Positions 24,790 through 31,909 of a stretch of 36,290 bases of DNA are shown in pieces; within the stretch, counting starts at the first letter, position 1, and each line of letters opens with the position of its first letter. Source of the stretch: Prevotella sp. (GTDB taxonomy: Bacteria > Bacteroidota > Bacteroidia > Bacteroidales > Bacteroidaceae); assembly GCA_017623155.1 (NCBI GenBank), contig JAGAPR010000064.1:1-36290 (forward strand), given 5' to 3'. Both the position numbers and the translations under genes were made by a program. The notes under the pieces are model-generated. The model searched no databases and was not told the origin of the DNA. It saw nothing but the letters and a program-made list of their open reading frames with translations.

Positions 24790-25956
24790 ATGAAAAAATT
24801 ATTTACTTTATTGACTTTGGTCAGTATGTTGTTTGTTGGCTCAATGAATATGATAGCCCAAACAAACCGTGTCGTTTTAGCGTACGGGAGTATGAATTTA
24901 ACTTCTGATGGAGTAGCGAATTCTGATGGTAAAACCTATAACAATGTGCTTACCGGAAAAGAAGTGCAAAACAACGGATTTAAAATGTGGCTTAATGCAG
25001 ATAAGAAAGCTTATTCTTCTGCTCAAAAAATTACAGCTAAAATAGATGGGAGCAGCTATTCGTATACAACAATTAAGCCTTCGAATGGAGCTCCTAATGT
25101 AATAACAATTCCAGAGGGAATAAAGGTGAAGAAAGTAACTCTTGTTAGCTATGTGAATTACGATATAGCTGCAAAAGGAAAAGAAGGCAGACTCTCTTAC
25201 TGGAAGCAGATAGGAGATAAAACTTATACAGAGGGTGATGCTCAAATTATGAATTGTTGGATAGCGAGGACAGAAAACAAAAAACCTGTTTATACAGCAG
25301 ATCCGGACGTATGTGTATTTGATGAAGTTAATGCGGAGAACGAACTTATTATAACACAGACAGGAGAACAATCTTGTTTCTTTGCTTTTCTTGAATGTGT
25401 ACAATCCGTCTCTATCTCCGATGCCAAATATGCCACATGTATTACAAATAGAAACCTCGACTTTACCGGTACAGACGTTACCGCTTACACTGTGAGCGCG
25501 GTAGGTGAGACAACGATAACGCTTGCCAAGGCAGAAAAGGTTGCGGCCGGACAGGCTGTTATCGTAAGCGCGGCTGCCGGTGGCACATACGAGATACCCA
25601 CGACATCAGAAGAACTAAGTGAGGGAATCAACCTGATGACATATTCTGCTGAGGAAACGCCGGTTACAGAGGGCGGATACTATGTAGTGGCCAATGGCGA
25701 CAACGGCGTGGGCTTCTATCCTGTGAATGCCGGTACCGCAATTCCGGCAGGCAAGGGCTTCATAAAGGTTGAGGGCGAGGCAAGCAACGCAAAGGCATTC
25801 TTGGGCTTCGGCTTCGACGGCGAGACAACAGGCATCAACGAGGTGAAGACTGCCGGCAGCAAGACCGGCGAGATTTACAACCTCAACGGTCAGCGCGTGG
25901 CAGCTCCCGCAAAAGGCCTATACATCATGAACGGCAAGAAAGTGGTGATAAAGTAA
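24790..25956 (+). CDS. Secreted protein with conserved Prevotella-type C-terminal tail
   Basis: A 388-residue protein with a signal peptide (cleavage likely after MIAQ, about 24). The N-terminal half (to about residue 213) has no domain I recognise. The C-terminal half (about 214-388) reads like a beta-rich module with YVVANGDNGVGFYPVNAGTA and IPAGKGFIKVEG, and ends with GEIYNLNGQRVAAP then KGLYIMNGKKVVIK. That tail recurs in many Bacteroidales secreted proteins and resembles a degenerate C-terminal sorting domain. The DNA of the first half is distinctly A/T rich while the second half is G/C rich, a sign of mosaic origin. A 59-residue peptide gene follows after 41 bp. Confidence 0.8.
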   Translation: MKKLFTLLTLVSMLFVGSMNMIAQTNRVVLAYGSMNLTSDGVANSDGKTYNNVLTGKEVQNNGFKMWLNADKKAYSSAQKITAKIDGSSYSYTTIKPSNGAPNVITIPEGIKVKKVTLVSYVNYDIAAKGKEGRLSYWKQIGDKTYTEGDAQIMNCWIARTENKKPVYTADPDVCVFDEVNAENELIITQTGEQSCFFAFLECVQSVSISDAKYATCITNRNLDFTGTDVTAYTVSAVGETTITLAKAEKVAAGQAVIVSAAAGGTYEIPTTSEELSEGINLMTYSAEETPVTEGGYYVVANGDNGVGFYPVNAGTAIPAGKGFIKVEGEASNAKAFLGFGFDGETTGINEVKTAGSKTGEIYNLNGQRVAAPAKGLYIMNGKKVVIK

Positions 25957-25997
25957 TTATCAAATAATAAATTATAAATTCTAAATTATTAAAAGAC

Positions 25998-26177
25998 ATG
26001 AAAAAGTATATAAAGCCCGAGATAGAAATATGTGTATTGGATATAGAGAACTCTTTGCTCGCAGCGTCCGGTCCGACTGAAGGAGAAAATAATATACAGA
26101 CACCGGGAGTAGACGGCCCGAGTGCTCTCTCAAAGGGACATGCTGTGTTCAACATTTGGGGTGACGACGAAGAGTAA
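25998..26177 (+). CDS. Small MKKYIKPE-type peptide (59 aa)
   Basis: ATG at 25998, TAA at 26175-26177. The product starts MKKYIKPEIEICVLDIENSL, continues LAASGPTEGENN and ends FNIWGDDEE. Peptides with an MKKYIKP-like start, a short hydrophobic core ending near LLAAS and an acidic tail after an aromatic residue are common uncharacterised products in Bacteroidales, often beside secreted proteins. There is no normal signal peptide. The LAASGP segment could be a processing site, as in leader/core peptides; that is speculation. It lies 41 bp after the secreted protein gene and right before a strong terminator, so the two form one unit. Confidence 0.7.
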   Translation: MKKYIKPEIEICVLDIENSLLAASGPTEGENNIQTPGVDGPSALSKGHAVFNIWGDDEE

Positions 26178-26197
26178 GAATATATATTGATAAAAAA

Positions 26198-26240
26198 ACG
26201 GGTGGTTGCTTGCAGAGAAGCGACCACCCGTTGTTTTTTT
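26198..26240 (+). terminator. Intrinsic terminator after the small peptide gene
   Basis: A 14-bp stem, ACGGGTGGTTGCTT (26198-26211) with AAGCGACCACCCGT (26218-26231), a 6-base loop, then TGTTTTTTT. On the minus strand it also has an A-derived T run, so it can work both ways. Confidence 0.9.
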
Positions 26241-26276
26241 AATGATTCTATAATTATGATGAGAGCATTATAAGTA

Positions 26277-26408
26277 TCACCATAATGCGACTTTGCCGGC
26301 AAATCCCAAATCAAGTGTTGCCGTGTCGATGCCCAAAGCCTTGAATATTCGGCTCATTGTAGGTATCGTGATGCCTAAACACGATACTCGCATGTTTGCT
26401 TTTTGCAT
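26277..26408 (-). CDS. Short HTH-like ORF, possibly an antitoxin remnant (43 aa)
   Basis: A 43-residue frame with an AAGGAGAGA sequence 6 bases before its ATG. It contains TIPTMSRIFKALGIDTATLD and ends GKVALW. The TMSRIFKALG part resembles the recognition helix and following helix of XRE-type antitoxins, but the first helices are missing, so it is either a remnant or a chance frame. It is divergent from lplA and overlaps that gene's -33 region's upstream side only. Low certainty. Confidence 0.3.
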   Translation of the reverse strand: MQKANMRVSCLGITIPTMSRIFKALGIDTATLDLGFAGKVALW

Positions 26409-26427
26409 AAAAAATCTCTCCTTAATA

Positions 26428-26457
26428 TTGTTTTTACATATTTTCTTCATATATTTG
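26428..26457 (+). promoter_or_regulatory. Promoter of the lplA-gcv operon
   Basis: TTG at 26428-26430 and TATATTTG at 26450-26457, 19 bp apart. It leaves a leader of about 36 nt before lplA, too short for a glycine riboswitch; none is seen. Confidence 0.8.
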
Positions 26458-26498
26458 CATTGTTGTTATGGCATAATACTCCGAACGTCAACTGAGGC

Positions 26499-27488
26499 AT
26501 GAAGTATGTGGATTTACCCGACGGCAAAGTGAGGCGGCTGTCTTTCTATCTCGCGATGGAGGAATACGTGGCCCGGCACATGGATGAAAGCGATTGCTTC
26601 TTCATGTGGCAGGTAGATCCGAGTGTGATTTTCGGGCGCAACCAATTGATAGAGAATGAGGTGAACGTTGATTTCTGCCGTCGCCGCGGCATAAAGATGT
26701 ATCGCCGCAAGAGCGGCGGGGGATGCGTGTATGCCGACATGAAGAACATCATGTTCTCGTATATCACGGCCGAGGATAACGTCGGCTTCACATTCAACAG
26801 ATATATAAATATGGTGGCGCTCGTGCTCTGCCGTCTCGGGGTGGCGGCAAGGGCCAACGGCCGCAACGACATAATGATAGGCGACCGCAAGGTGTCGGGC
26901 AACGCTTTCTATAAGCTGCCGGGCCGCAGCATCGTGCACGGCACGATGCTCTACGACACGGATATGGAGAACATGGTGGGAAGCATCACTCCTACGGATG
27001 CCAAGCTGCTGAGCAAGGGCGTGCAGAGCGTGCGCCAGCGCATAGCCCTGCTCAAAGACTATATCGACAAAGACATTGAGGAGTTCAAGGCGTTTGTGCG
27101 CGCGAGCCTCTGCACGGGCGAGGTGACGCTCACAGCCGGCGACATCGCTGCCATCGAGATCATCGAGCGCGGCTATCTGACGGATGAGTTCATATACGGC
27201 CGTAACCCGCGCTACACCGTCACGCGCCGCAGCAGGATTGAAGGCGTGGGTGAGATGGAGGTGCGCATGGAACTGAAAAACGGTATCATCAAGGCCGTCA
27301 ACATCATGGGCGACTATTTCCAGACGGGAGATATCGACACGATGATAATTGCCCCGCTCATCGGGAAGAGGCTCGCGGCGGCAGAACTGACAGCCGCCCT
27401 GCCCGAAAGGACGGAAGACGTGGTGATGAACCTGAGCCGCGACAAACTCGTGAAACTCATTTTAAATGAAGAATTACTGCTAATATAA
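26499..27488 (+). CDS. lplA: Lipoate--protein ligase A
   Basis: Activates lipoate with ATP and attaches it to a lysine of lipoyl domains such as GcvH. The 329-residue protein has the LplA signature RRKSGGGCVYAD at 69-80, the lipoate-pocket region, the catalytic Lys at about 131 in GDRKVSGNAFY, and HGTMLYDTD. The C-terminal accessory domain (about 250-329) is present. As first gene of a unit with gcvT (30-bp gap), gcvH and the rest, it probably serves H protein lipoylation. Confidence 0.93.
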   Translation: MKYVDLPDGKVRRLSFYLAMEEYVARHMDESDCFFMWQVDPSVIFGRNQLIENEVNVDFCRRRGIKMYRRKSGGGCVYADMKNIMFSYITAEDNVGFTFNRYINMVALVLCRLGVAARANGRNDIMIGDRKVSGNAFYKLPGRSIVHGTMLYDTDMENMVGSITPTDAKLLSKGVQSVRQRIALLKDYIDKDIEEFKAFVRASLCTGEVTLTAGDIAAIEIIERGYLTDEFIYGRNPRYTVTRRSRIEGVGEMEVRMELKNGIIKAVNIMGDYFQTGDIDTMIIAPLIGKRLAAAELTAALPERTEDVVMNLSRDKLVKLILNEELLLI

Positions 27489-27518
27489 TAATGAATTACT
27501 ACTAATAAAAACAAATAT

Positions 27519-28673
27519 ATGGAAAACAAAAGGACGTGTCTTTATGACAAACATGTGGCTCTCGGAGCATTGATGAGCCCTTTCGGAGGCTTTGACATGC
27601 CGATACAGTATAGCGACATAAGGGATGAGCACAATGCCGTGCGCACGGCGTGCGGCGTGTTCGACGTGTCGCACATGGGTGAGGTGACAGTGTGCGGCCG
27701 TGATGCCGAACGATATGTGAACCATATCTTCACCAACGACGTGACGGGCATGCCCGCAGGGAAGATACTCTACGGCATGATGCTCTATGAAGACGGCGGC
27801 ACGGTGGACGACCTGCTGGTGTATAAGTTGGGCGAAGACAGTTTCTTCTTGGTGATAAACGCCGCCAACATCGACAAGGACTGGGAATGGATGCAGCGTC
27901 AGGCCACCGGCTTCGACATAGAACTGCGCAATGAGTCGGACAGCTACGGACAGATTGCCGTGCAGGGACCGCAGGCCGAGGCCGTCATGGAGGAGGTGCT
28001 GGGCATCAGATGCTCCGAACTCTCGTTCTACACTTTTAAAAGTGAAGAAGGAAGAGGGAAGAGTGAAGAATCGGGAGGCGCAGAGTCATCGCGGCAGCAA
28101 ATTCTTCATTCTTCATTCTTCACTCTTCATTTAGTTAGCCGTACCGGCTATACCGGCGAGGATGGTTTCGAGATATACGGTACGCACGAGTATATCCGCG
28201 GGCTGTGGGACAAGCTTATGGCGAGCGGCCGTTGCAAGCCGTGCGGACTGGGATGCCGCGACACCTTGCGCTTCGAGGTGGGCCTGCCGCTGTATGGCGA
28301 CGAGCTTTCCGCCGACATATCGCCGCTCATGGCCGGACTCGGCATATTCTGCAAGCTCGGCAAGGAGGAGTTTATCGGCCGCGAGGCCCTTATCCGTCAG
28401 AAGGCGGAGGGTGTCGGCCGGAAGCTTGTGGGCATAGAACTCGCCGATAAGGCGATACCCCGCCACGGATATGCCGTGCTCAAAGACGGAGTGAAGATAG
28501 GCGAGGTGACTACCGGATATCACACCATCTCCACAGACAAGAGCGTCTGCATGGCACTTATCGACTCGGCTCACGCCGCCCTCGACACGCCCGTAGAGAT
28601 ACAGATACGCAAAAAGACATTCCCCGGCAAGGTGGTGAAGAAGAAGTTTTACGACAAGCATTATAAGAAATAA
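27519..28673 (+). CDS. gcvT: Glycine cleavage T protein (aminomethyltransferase), with in-frame insertion
   Basis: Transfers the methylene unit from aminomethyl-lipoyl H protein to tetrahydrofolate, releasing ammonia. The 384-residue protein has HVALGALMSPFGGFDMPIQY, the CGVFDVSHMGEV block, GQIAVQGPQAEAVM and RTGYTGEDGFEIYG. Between LSFYTFK (about residue 173) and HLVSRTGYTGE (about 205) lies a low-complexity segment of about 30 residues (SEEGRGKSEESGGAESS and onward) encoded by a palindromic cassette at 28041-28132. This is not a feature of the family. The frame is kept, so the protein is probably still made; the site is a loop between strands. Confidence 0.93.
   Translation: MENKRTCLYDKHVALGALMSPFGGFDMPIQYSDIRDEHNAVRTACGVFDVSHMGEVTVCGRDAERYVNHIFTNDVTGMPAGKILYGMMLYEDGGTVDDLLVYKLGEDSFFLVINAANIDKDWEWMQRQATGFDIELRNESDSYGQIAVQGPQAEAVMEEVLGIRCSELSFYTFKSEEGRGKSEESGGAESSRQQILHSSFFTLHLVSRTGYTGEDGFEIYGTHEYIRGLWDKLMASGRCKPCGLGCRDTLRFEVGLPLYGDELSADISPLMAGLGIFCKLGKEEFIGREALIRQKAEGVGRKLVGIELADKAIPRHGYAVLKDGVKIGEVTTGYHTISTDKSVCMALIDSAHAALDTPVEIQIRKKTFPGKVVKKKFYDKHYKK
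28041..28132. repeat. Palindromic cassette inside gcvT
   Basis: AAGAGTGAAGAAT (28059-28071) and ATTCTTCACTCTT (28115-28127) are a perfect 13-bp inverted repeat; adjacent GAAGAAGGAAGAG and CTTCATTCTTCATT runs extend it imperfectly. The palindrome ACTTTTAAAAGT sits at the left edge (28032-28043). Such A/G versus C/T arms look like Bacteroidales intergenic palindromes rather than gcvT coding sequence. Confidence 0.7.
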
Positions 28674-28678
28674 CCAAT

Positions 28679-28717
28679 CCTCTCCCGACCTCCTCCCTTT
28701 GGGGAGGTCGGGAGGGG
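28679..28717 (+). repeat. 15-bp hairpin between gcvT and gcvH
   Basis: CCTCTCCCGACCTCC (28679-28693) pairs with GGAGGTCGGGAGGGG (28703-28717), 14 of 15 positions Watson-Crick, with a 9-base loop. There is no T run, so it is more likely a stabilising or partial-termination element within the operon than an operon end. Its CTCCCTTTGGGG core recurs near 36072. Confidence 0.65.
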
Positions 28718-28745
28718 CCAATAATAACCCTAAAACAACAATAAC

Positions 28746-29123
28746 ATGGCAAATGTAATAGAAGGACTCTACTATTCAGAGTCGCACGAGTATGTAAGAG
28801 TAGAAGGCAATATCGGTTATATCGGAATTACGGACTATGCCCAGCATGCGCTCGGCAACGTGGTGTATGTCGATATGCCCGAGGTTGACGATGAAGTTAC
28901 GGCGGGCGAGGAGTTCGGCGCCGTTGAGAGTGTCAAGGCCGCAAGCGACCTCAACTCTCCGGTGAGCGGCATCGTGGTCGAGGTCAATGAGGCACTCGAC
29001 GATACCCCCGAGCTGCTCAACAAGGACGCGTATGAGAATTGGATTATAAAGGTTGAGCTGTCTGACAAGTCGGAACTCGACAGCCTCATGGACGCGAAAG
29101 CATACGCTTCGTTCTGCGAATGA
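28746..29123 (+). CDS. gcvH: Glycine cleavage H protein
   Basis: Lipoyl carrier of the glycine cleavage system, shuttling the aminomethyl group between P, T and L proteins. The 125-residue protein has the HEYVRVEGNIGYIGITDYAQ start, the ALGNVVYVDMPEVDDEV strand pair, and the lipoylation site Lys64 in ESVKAASD. The length is standard. It lies 72 bp after gcvT, separated by the strong hairpin at 28679-28717, and 17 bp before gcvPA. Confidence 0.97.
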   Translation: MANVIEGLYYSESHEYVRVEGNIGYIGITDYAQHALGNVVYVDMPEVDDEVTAGEEFGAVESVKAASDLNSPVSGIVVEVNEALDDTPELLNKDAYENWIIKVELSDKSELDSLMDAKAYASFCE

Positions 29124-29140
29124 ATTAAGAAACAGGAATT

Positions 29141-30454
29141 ATGAATTATAAGTATTTCCCGCATACCGAGGCCGACATAAAGGCGATGCTTGATAAGGTC
29201 GGCGTCGGATCGCTTGACGAACTCTATGCCGAGGTGCCGGAGAGTATACGCTTCCGCGGTGACTACGAGTTGCCCGAGGCGATGAGCGAGCTTGACGTGC
29301 GCCGGCTGTTTGCCACGCTTGGTTCTCAAAACAAACAGCTGACATGTTTCGCCGGTGCCGGTGTCTATGACCACTATACTCCCGCGGTGGTCCCCGCCAT
29401 CGTAAGTCGTTCGGAATATCTCACGTCTTACACTCCGTATCAGGCCGAAATATCGCAGGGTACGCTACACTATATCTTTGAATATCAGTCGATGATGGCC
29501 GAACTGACGGGCATGGACATTTCCAATGCCTCGATGTATGACGGTGCCACGGCTACGGCCGAGGCCGTGCTGATGGCTGTGGCGGCGGCGAAGAAAAGCA
29601 AGAAAGTGCTCGTCTCGTCTACCGTCGATCCTAAAATACTTGATGTTGTGCGCACATACGCACACTTTAAAGGTATCGACATAGAGATGATAGACTCCGC
29701 AGACGGTGCTACGGATAAGGCCGACTTTGAGCGTAAAATGGCCGAAGGCGGTGTGGCCGGCGTGCTGGTACAGCAGCCCAACTACTACGGTGTGGTTGAA
29801 GACTATTCCGGATATGCCGAGACAGTGCACGACGGAAAAGCTCTTCTGATAATGAACAGTGTGGCGGCAGACCTCGCCGTGCTGAAGACGCCGGGAGAGT
29901 GGGGCGCCGACATCGCTGTGGGCGACGGGCAGAGCCTCGGCATTCCCATGGCGTTCGGTGGTCCGTATGTCGGGTATATGTGCTGTACGGAGAAGTTGAT
30001 ACGGAAGATGCCGGGCCGCATTGTCGGCATGACGAAAGACAGCCGCGGCCAACGTGCTTTCGTTCTCACGTTGCAAGCGCGTGAGCAGCATATCCGCAGA
30101 CAGAAAGCCACGTCGAACATCTGCTCCAACGAGAGTCTCATGGCACTCTTCGTCACCGTCTATATGTCTTTGATGGGTAAGCAAGGACTGCGCGAGGCAG
30201 CCGAACAATCGTATGCGGGAGCACATTATCTGTGCGACCGTCTCATTGCGACAGGGCATTTCACACTTGCGTACAATCGGCCGTTCTTCAACGAATTCTG
30301 TGTGCGTTACGATGGAAATGTCGACTCATTGCAGGAGCGTTTCACCGCCGCCGGATTTTTTGGAGGGGTCAAAGTGGCCGACGACATAATTATGTTTGCC
30401 GTCACCGAGAAACGCACGAAAGAAGAGATAGACCGTCTTGTAGAAGTAGTATAA
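29141..30454 (+). CDS. gcvPA: Glycine dehydrogenase (decarboxylating) subunit 1
   Basis: N-terminal half of the P protein, here a separate polypeptide of 437 residues. Typical marks: YFPHTEADIKAMLDKVGV, FAGAGVYDHYTPAVVPAI, the YTPYQAEISQGTLHYIFEYQSMM block and the ATSNICSN segment. It forms a complex with subunit 2, which carries the pyridoxal phosphate lysine. The stop is followed by the subunit 2 start after 24 bp. Many Bacteroidetes have a single fused GcvP of about 950 residues; the split form here is shared with Firmicutes, Thermotogae and archaea. Confidence 0.95.
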   Translation: MNYKYFPHTEADIKAMLDKVGVGSLDELYAEVPESIRFRGDYELPEAMSELDVRRLFATLGSQNKQLTCFAGAGVYDHYTPAVVPAIVSRSEYLTSYTPYQAEISQGTLHYIFEYQSMMAELTGMDISNASMYDGATATAEAVLMAVAAAKKSKKVLVSSTVDPKILDVVRTYAHFKGIDIEMIDSADGATDKADFERKMAEGGVAGVLVQQPNYYGVVEDYSGYAETVHDGKALLIMNSVAADLAVLKTPGEWGADIAVGDGQSLGIPMAFGGPYVGYMCCTEKLIRKMPGRIVGMTKDSRGQRAFVLTLQAREQHIRRQKATSNICSNESLMALFVTVYMSLMGKQGLREAAEQSYAGAHYLCDRLIATGHFTLAYNRPFFNEFCVRYDGNVDSLQERFTAAGFFGGVKVADDIIMFAVTEKRTKEEIDRLVEVV

Positions 30455-30478
30455 TAACATGAAAGTAGATTATAAGAT

Positions 30479-31882
30479 ATGAACAACAAGCTATATGGAA
30501 GTCTGATATTCGAACTTTCACAAGAAGGAAGACGCGGCTATTCGCTGTCGAAAAACCGTTTTGGAGATTATAAGGTTCCGGCAGAGATGTGCCGCAAGGA
30601 GGAAGCGCATCTGCCGGAGTGCGATGAACTTACCGTCGTGCGCCATTATACAAATCACAGTGCCAACAACTTCGGCGTGAACAACGGTTTTTATCCGCTT
30701 GGCAGCTGCACAATGAAATACAATCCGGCGATAGACGAGGAGGTGGCAGCCATGCCCGAGTTTGCAAATCTGCACCCGCTTCAGCCGCGAAATACGGTAA
30801 AGGGTGCCGAAGCGATGTGCACGATGCTGTCGAGAGCATTGCAGGCAATAACAGGAATGGCCGCATTTACGTTTAAACCGTATGCCGGAGCGCATGGCGA
30901 ACTTACAGGATTGATGGTCATTAAGGCATATCACGAGAGTAGGGGAGACATGAAACGCACAAAGGTCATAGTGCCCGACTCGGCACATGGCACCAATCCC
31001 GCTTCGGCTGCGGTGTGCGGTCTCGATGTCGTCGAGGTGAAGAGTCGCCCTGACGGCACGGTGGATGTCGACGACCTGCGCGGCCTGCTCGACGACACTG
31101 TGGCCGCAATGATGATGACCAACCCGAACACTCTCGGCCTCTTCGAGAAGAGCATCCCCGAGATAGCGGAACTGGTGCATGGCTGCGGCGCACTGATGTA
31201 CTACGACGGGGCAAACCTGAACCCGATGCTCGGTGCATGCCGGCCCGGAGATATGGGCTTCGACGTGATGCACATCAACCTGCACAAGACTTTCGCCACG
31301 CCTCATGGCGGAGGCGGACCGGGTTCCGGTCCCGTCGGAGTGCGTAAGGGTCTTGAAGAGTTTATGCCCGTGGTAAGCCCTTATCACGGCAATTTCGCGG
31401 TAGAGATGCGTGCATACGCTTATATACTCAGTCTCGGAAGAGAGAACATAAAATACGTGGGTCCGTTGGCAACGCTGAACGCAAACTACATCAAAGAGTC
31501 GCTCAAAGATGTATACGAGTTGCCGATAGACGGTCTTTGCAAGCATGAGTTTGTCTTCGACGGACTGAAAGACAAGTCGACAGGAGTGACAACGATGGAT
31601 ATAGCCAAGCGTCTGCTCGACTACGGCTACCACGCACCGACGATCTATTTCCCGCTGCTCTTTCACGAAAGCCTCATGATAGAGCCGACGGAGAGCGAGA
31701 GCAAGGAGACTATCGACGGGTTTGTCGATGTCATGCGGCGCATTGCCGACGAGGCCCGAACGACTCCTGACCTCGTCAAGGGCGCTCCGCACAACACCCC
31801 GATAGGGCGTGTCGACGACGTGCTGGCGGCCAAGCATCCTGTTGTTACCTACCGGCAGATGACGGCGCAGCAGGGGAATTAG
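30479..31882 (+). CDS. gcvPB: Glycine dehydrogenase (decarboxylating) subunit 2
   Basis: PLP-dependent C-terminal half of the P protein; decarboxylates glycine and passes the aminomethyl group to lipoyl H protein. The 467-residue protein has the start LIFELSQEGRRGYSL, then LGSCTMKYNP, the GTNPASAAVCG phosphate-binding region, YDGANLN and the cofactor lysine in NLHKTFATPHGGGGPGSG. The length is usual for the split form. Confidence 0.96.
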   Translation: MNNKLYGSLIFELSQEGRRGYSLSKNRFGDYKVPAEMCRKEEAHLPECDELTVVRHYTNHSANNFGVNNGFYPLGSCTMKYNPAIDEEVAAMPEFANLHPLQPRNTVKGAEAMCTMLSRALQAITGMAAFTFKPYAGAHGELTGLMVIKAYHESRGDMKRTKVIVPDSAHGTNPASAAVCGLDVVEVKSRPDGTVDVDDLRGLLDDTVAAMMMTNPNTLGLFEKSIPEIAELVHGCGALMYYDGANLNPMLGACRPGDMGFDVMHINLHKTFATPHGGGGPGSGPVGVRKGLEEFMPVVSPYHGNFAVEMRAYAYILSLGRENIKYVGPLATLNANYIKESLKDVYELPIDGLCKHEFVFDGLKDKSTGVTTMDIAKRLLDYGYHAPTIYFPLLFHESLMIEPTESESKETIDGFVDVMRRIADEARTTPDLVKGAPHNTPIGRVDDVLAAKHPVVTYRQMTAQQGN

Positions 31883-31909
31883 TGCTTACACATATTATAT
31901 ATAGGTGTT

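Noticed and set aside
26458-26498. Glycine riboswitch ahead of the gcv operon
   Set aside because: The leader is about 36 nt and lacks any aptamer-like folding.
30518-31837. 439-codon open frame antisense to gcvPB
   Set aside because: A mirror frame of a strongly coding gene; no independent promoter or motif.
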